Shown here one piece after another: positions 14,730-18,239 of a DNA stretch of 18,239 nucleotides. A program made the translations under genes and the position numbers. Position 1 is the stretch's first letter. The number at the start of each line of letters is the position of its first letter. Below the pieces are notes generated by a model, which searched no databases, had not been told where the DNA came from, and worked only from the letters and a program-made list of their open reading frames with translations. Origin of the DNA: Planococcaceae bacterium UBA3378 (GTDB lineage: Bacteria > Bacillota > Bacilli > Bacillales_A > Planococcaceae); the NCBI GenBank assembly GCA_002359075.1, contig DEQA01000067.1:3004-21242 (forward strand), written 5' to 3'.

Positions 14730-16431
14730 CCAATTGATCAACTTCCTAACAATGAACCCTTCTAACAAGGTACACCTTGTTTTATTGTATCGTTATATAT
14801 CGCTTGCTTTGACTACCGGCTTTTTTCTCTTTGCTCCGCCACAGGCCCCCCTCTTTTTTAAGATGGGGGTTGTTATTTCATTGGTCATTGCTACGTGGAT
14901 TCTTACTGACTTGCAAAAAAGGTACAGAGGCTCTTCGAAAGTGCTGAGGAGCATCATCCTGACCGAAACAATTGGATTGACCTTGCTGCTCATTCCAACT
15001 GGAGGAATTGAAAGCCCCTTCATCTGGTATGCATTTAATCCCGTATTGACAGCAGCAAGTTTGTTAACTCCCGTCTTTTGCTGGGTTATTTTAACCTTTT
15101 ATTTAAGCAGTGCTACATTAATTGCTCATTTGTTATACAGGCCTGATCAGCTAATGGAGACTTTTATTAATAATTCATATATCTATTTAGTTTGCCTTCT
15201 TACTACCTCTCTTGTCATGCTTTTTTCCGGACTTACAAAAGAGCTTGACGAAAAGGCCGCTGCTTTAAATTCTCAGCAAGAGCAGCTTCTTGTCATGAAC
15301 AGGAAGCTTTCAACAGCAAATGAAATGTATAAAACTACATTAGAACACATTATGTCTATTTATCATTTAATGGACCATTTTTCCGTTAAGAAAAGGCCTG
15401 ATAGTCTAACATTGGAAATTACTAACGCTTTAATCAAATGCACTCAAAAACAGGCAGCCTTCTTTTGGTTAATGGATGTAAAAACGCATACAATATACCT
15501 GGAAAATAAAACAGGCTACTCTCACCTTTCAGACCATTTAGATAAAGTCTGGCAAGATATTCAGTATGAGAAAAACCCTTTCTATACGATCATAGAAGAA
15601 AAACACTATTGGATAAAAACCATTAAAACCTCTGCTTACATCGGTGTCCAAGGCATCCAAATCAACGGCATAGAAGAAGTGGAAAACACATTTTTATTAA
15701 AACGTACATTTGAGTTCATTGCGGAGCTTGGGGAATTCATGTTGGAAAAGTTATATATTGATGAAATTATGGATCAATTGATCATAACAGAGGAGCAAAA
15801 CCGAATAGCCAATGAAATCCATGATAATGTATCCCAAAAATTATTCAGTATGGTCTACTTTCTTCATAATCTGCAAAAGAAAAGCCAAACAATCTCAAAG
15901 GAAGAGTTGAATGAAGAATTCCGCTTCCTAGCCGAAGTAGCAAACTCTACACTGAAAGAGCTGCGGGCAGCCATCTACCGACTCAGCTCTATAAAAAAGG
16001 AAGAAAAGTCTTTCTTAACCCAGGTTAGAAATTATCTTGAAGAATATGCGAAACTGAATGATATAACCATCCATTATCAGATTGTCGGTGATGAATCCTA
16101 TATTTCATCTTCCATTAAACCGGACTTATTCCGAATGATTTATGAAGGTTGCAGCAATGCTGTGAGACACGGGAAATGTACTACTATTGATATTCAATTC
16201 ACACTGGCAAAGGGGAAAATAGGTATTGCCATCTGTGACGATGGCATTGGGTTTACTGCCTCTCAACAACAACGTCAGGAAAAAGGAATTGGTTTAATAA
16301 ATATGCAGCACATAGCACAATCTTTTGGAGGGAGTTTTTCGATTAAAAATAGAGAGAAAAAAGGAACGGCTATTCATATTGTCCTTCCTCATCATTCTGT
16401 CCAGGAAAAATCAGAGGTGCATATATTATGA
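14716..16431 (+). CDS. Membrane sensor histidine kinase, NarL/LiaS-DesK type (HisKA_3)
   Basis: 571 residues from ATG 14716, overlapping the DUF5305 gene by 14 bases. The frame is open to 14611, and ATG 14752 is another option; no strong ribosome site decides. The N-terminal 175 residues hold about five or six membrane helices with very short loops and no sizeable outside domain. A coiled linker (173-200) and a GAF-like region (about 205-345) follow. The HisKA_3 box IANEIHDNVSQKLF carries His369. The ATPase domain has N-box NAVRH (Asn481), CDDGIGF (Asp509) and KGIGLINMQ. All catalytic residues are intact. The TGA overlaps the response regulator as ATGA, so the two are a cognate pair. The signal is unknown; an intramembrane cue or the neighbouring DUF5305 protein are plausible. 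Confidence 0.88.
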   Translation: MQWTSQLINFLTMNPSNKVHLVLLYRYISLALTTGFFLFAPPQAPLFFKMGVVISLVIATWILTDLQKRYRGSSKVLRSIILTETIGLTLLLIPTGGIESPFIWYAFNPVLTAASLLTPVFCWVILTFYLSSATLIAHLLYRPDQLMETFINNSYIYLVCLLTTSLVMLFSGLTKELDEKAAALNSQQEQLLVMNRKLSTANEMYKTTLEHIMSIYHLMDHFSVKKRPDSLTLEITNALIKCTQKQAAFFWLMDVKTHTIYLENKTGYSHLSDHLDKVWQDIQYEKNPFYTIIEEKHYWIKTIKTSAYIGVQGIQINGIEEVENTFLLKRTFEFIAELGEFMLEKLYIDEIMDQLIITEEQNRIANEIHDNVSQKLFSMVYFLHNLQKKSQTISKEELNEEFRFLAEVANSTLKELRAAIYRLSSIKKEEKSFLTQVRNYLEEYAKLNDITIHYQIVGDESYISSSIKPDLFRMIYEGCSNAVRHGKCTTIDIQFTLAKGKIGIAICDDGIGFTASQQQRQEKGIGLINMQHIAQSFGGSFSIKNREKKGTAIHIVLPHHSVQEKSEVHIL

Positions 16432-17075
16432 AAATCGTGATTATTGATGATCATCCATTAATTAGAAAAGGATTGAAATCCGCCTTTTCCCTAGAAGAAT
16501 CGATTGAAGTAATAGGAGAAGCGACTAATAGTAAGGACGCCCTGTCACTTTTGAAAAATTGTCCTGTTGATATTGCCATCGTAGATCTCCGATTAGGAAA
16601 AGAATCCGGTCTAAATCTTATTAAAGCTGCAATAGAGCAGCAGATCAGTTGTAAATTTGTTATACTGACTTCCTCTACTTCAGAAGCAGATTTCATTAAA
16701 GCGAAAGAAATTGGTGTCGAAGGCTATCTGCTGAAAGAAGCACTTCCTGAGGAGTTATTGCACGGCTTGCAATTAATTTATAAAGGAAGAAAATATTATG
16801 ATCCAAGTGTGTTAGATCTCCTTATGAAGACGGAAACTATAATGGAAGAGGATAATCCTATAGAACTACTCACCCCTAAGGAGAGGGAAATTTTAATCGA
16901 GCTTGGAAAAGGCCGTTCTAATAAAGAAATTTCTAAAGCTATGTACATTTCCGAATTCACGGTAAAAAAGCATATTACCCAAATTTTCTCCAAGCTTGAT
17001 TTATCTGATAGAACAGAAGCCGCCCTTTACGCAAACGTAAAGGGACTTGTTAAATATGTCTTCAATCCAAAATAG
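16428..17075 (+). CDS. NarL/LuxR-family response regulator
   Basis: Transcription factor of 215 residues, partner of the upstream kinase. The receiver domain (1-120) has the acidic pair Asp7/Asp8, phospho-acceptor Asp53 (IVDLRLG), Thr81 and Lys103, all intact. The LuxR-type helix-turn-helix covers about 147-205: LTPKEREILIELGKGRSNKEIS, then the recognition region SEFTVKKHITQIFSKL. ATG 16428 overlaps the kinase stop. Last gene of the operon, closed by a hairpin. The likely targets are the promoters at 11821-11877 and 12721-12978, by proximity only. Confidence 0.93.
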   Translation: MKIVIIDDHPLIRKGLKSAFSLEESIEVIGEATNSKDALSLLKNCPVDIAIVDLRLGKESGLNLIKAAIEQQISCKFVILTSSTSEADFIKAKEIGVEGYLLKEALPEELLHGLQLIYKGRKYYDPSVLDLLMKTETIMEEDNPIELLTPKEREILIELGKGRSNKEISKAMYISEFTVKKHITQIFSKLDLSDRTEAALYANVKGLVKYVFNPK

Positions 17076-17083
17076 AATAGGAT

Positions 17084-17125
17084 AATGCCCCCTTATCTTC
17101 CTTCCAAGTCAAGAGGGCATTTTTT
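17084..17125 (+). terminator. Terminator of the surface-protein/two-component operon
   Basis: AATGCCCCCTT (17084-17094) pairs with AAGAGGGCATT (17111-17121) with one mismatch and a 16-base loop, followed by a T-run to 17125. It lies 8 bases after the response regulator stop. The minus strand lacks a U-run after the hairpin, so it is a weaker stop for the convergent monooxygenase gene. Confidence 0.85.
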
Positions 17126-17162
17126 CATCGTGCAAAACAGGGATAGGTTTCATAACTTCCAT

Positions 17163-18191
17163 TTATTTGTTCTGTTTCGTATACTTCCTCACCTGTGGCA
17201 AAATGTCCCTGCCAATTGTCTCGATTGTTTTAGCTACTTCCTTAAATGGTATGCCTCCAAAATCAATTTGCGCAAGGAAACGCTGATGCCCGAATAGCTC
17301 ATGCTGATGAAGAACCTTCTCGACAATACGACTCGCATCACCGACCATCAGCACATCCTCTACTGCATCTCCGTCCATAAAGAGCTGCGCCGGATAACCA
17401 CGCCCGTTCACATGGAACATGCCTTTATTCAAATAGGGATACATCGTATTCATTGCATGCTCCACATTTTCCGTTAAATACATTAAGCTTGTTGTGGCAA
17501 CAGGTAAATTCGATGCATCATGTCCTGCCCTTTCAGCAGATTTACGGTATAAATCAATAATACGTTTAAAATGAAGAGCATTTCCTCCTAATGTAGCGAG
17601 CGCCATTGGAACACCTGCTTCTCCTGCTTTCACGGCACTTGCCGGCGTTCCACCTACTGCACGCCAAATCGGCAGTTTTCCGTTGAACGGCCGCGGTAAA
17701 ATTTCAGCGTTTTTTAGCGGAGCGCGGAACTCCCCTTTCCAATTAACCACTTCTTGTTCATTAATTAAGTTCAATAACGCAAACTTTTCTTCAAACAATG
17801 CCTCGTAATCCGTTAACTCATAGCCTAGTAATTCAAAAAGACCAATACGGGAGGCACGGCCTGCAATGATTTCTACTCGTCCGCCTGATAATAAATCGAT
17901 TGTAGCAAAGTCTTCAAACACTCGTACCGGATCTGAAGTGCTAATGATGGTGGAAGAACTGGCAAGCTTGATCGTATTTGTCGCCTGCGCAATTGCACTT
18001 AATAATATAGTATGTGCCTGTGTTGTAAAATACTTTTGGTGACTCTCACCGACGCTGAATATATCTAATCCTACTTCTTCCGCCAGCTTTGCCGCCTCAA
18101 CAATTTCCGTTAGACGCTTGCTAGCAGGAATCCATTCGTTTGTGTGCGGATTCGGCATATGATCGCCTAATGAATAAAGTCCAAATTCCAT
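17163..18191 (-). CDS. LLM-class (luciferase-like) flavin-dependent monooxygenase
   Basis: 342 residues, a typical single-domain bacterial luciferase-like TIM barrel that uses reduced flavin and O2. Family marks: MEFGLYSLGD, AAKLAEEVGLDIFSVGESH, the STIISTSDPVRVFEDFATIDLLSGGRVEII stretch read in two parts (STIISTSDPVRVFEDFAT, then LLSGGRVEI), and LPRPFNGKLPIWRAVGGTP. The substrate cannot be told from sequence; many Bacillales paralogues are annotated only as LLM oxidoreductases. The start ATG 18191 has AAGGAGAGGG 5 bases upstream. It is convergent with the two-component operon and shows no link to it. The promoter would lie in 18200-18239 or beyond the right edge. Confidence 0.88.
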   Translation of the reverse strand: MEFGLYSLGDHMPNPHTNEWIPASKRLTEIVEAAKLAEEVGLDIFSVGESHQKYFTTQAHTILLSAIAQATNTIKLASSSTIISTSDPVRVFEDFATIDLLSGGRVEIIAGRASRIGLFELLGYELTDYEALFEEKFALLNLINEQEVVNWKGEFRAPLKNAEILPRPFNGKLPIWRAVGGTPASAVKAGEAGVPMALATLGGNALHFKRIIDLYRKSAERAGHDASNLPVATTSLMYLTENVEHAMNTMYPYLNKGMFHVNGRGYPAQLFMDGDAVEDVLMVGDASRIVEKVLHQHELFGHQRFLAQIDFGGIPFKEVAKTIETIGRDILPQVRKYTKQNK

Positions 18192-18239
18192 GAATACCCT
18201 CTCCTTTTCTCTAGTAAAGCATCTTTTTTAATATAAAAA

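Overview
The window looks like chromosome of a low-to-mid GC Firmicute of the order Bacillales. The gene order rlmN-rsmB-fmt-def-priA-coaBC-rpoZ-gmk-yicC, with rqcH divergent, is the one known from Bacillus subtilis (yloN-yloM-fmt-def-priA-yloI-yloH-gmk-yloC / yloA). Strong GGAGG-type ribosome sites and GTG/TTG starts also fit. A Planococcaceae member (Lysinibacillus/Solibacillus-like) is my best guess from protein flavour; this is inference, not a database result.

Region 1 (1-8753, minus strand) is one tightly packed housekeeping operon: yicC, gmk, rpoZ, coaBC, priA, def, fmt, rsmB and the 5' part of rlmN, which runs off the left edge. Several genes are joined by ATGA overlaps or gaps of a few bases. 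They serve RNA turnover, GMP phosphorylation, the RNA polymerase omega subunit, coenzyme A synthesis, replication restart, formylation and deformylation of initiator Met, and rRNA methylation. The remA gene, which sits between yloC and gmk in B. subtilis, is missing: only 16 bases separate gmk from yicC.

Region 2 (8754-10664) is the divergent promoter region and rqcH (ribosome-associated quality control), closed by a strong hairpin terminator that can also serve the convergent gene.

Region 3 (10691-17125) is the accessory part and the most interesting. A minus-strand SipW/ER-type signal peptidase with an unusual long C-terminal extension is divergent from a plus-strand set: a small exported beta-rich protein resembling the DUF1102/TasA-like class, its own terminator, then an operon of a second small exported protein with an acidic Pro/Glu-rich tail, a DUF5305-like two-pass membrane protein, a NarL-family membrane histidine kinase and its LuxR-type response regulator. 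The last four are translationally coupled or overlapping. I read this as a self-contained, self-regulated surface fibre/matrix-type export module with an archaeal flavour. Its function is inferred, not shown.

Region 4 (17163-18191, minus strand) is a luciferase-like flavin monooxygenase with no evident tie to the module. I saw no tRNA, rRNA, CRISPR array, insertion sequence or prophage gene.
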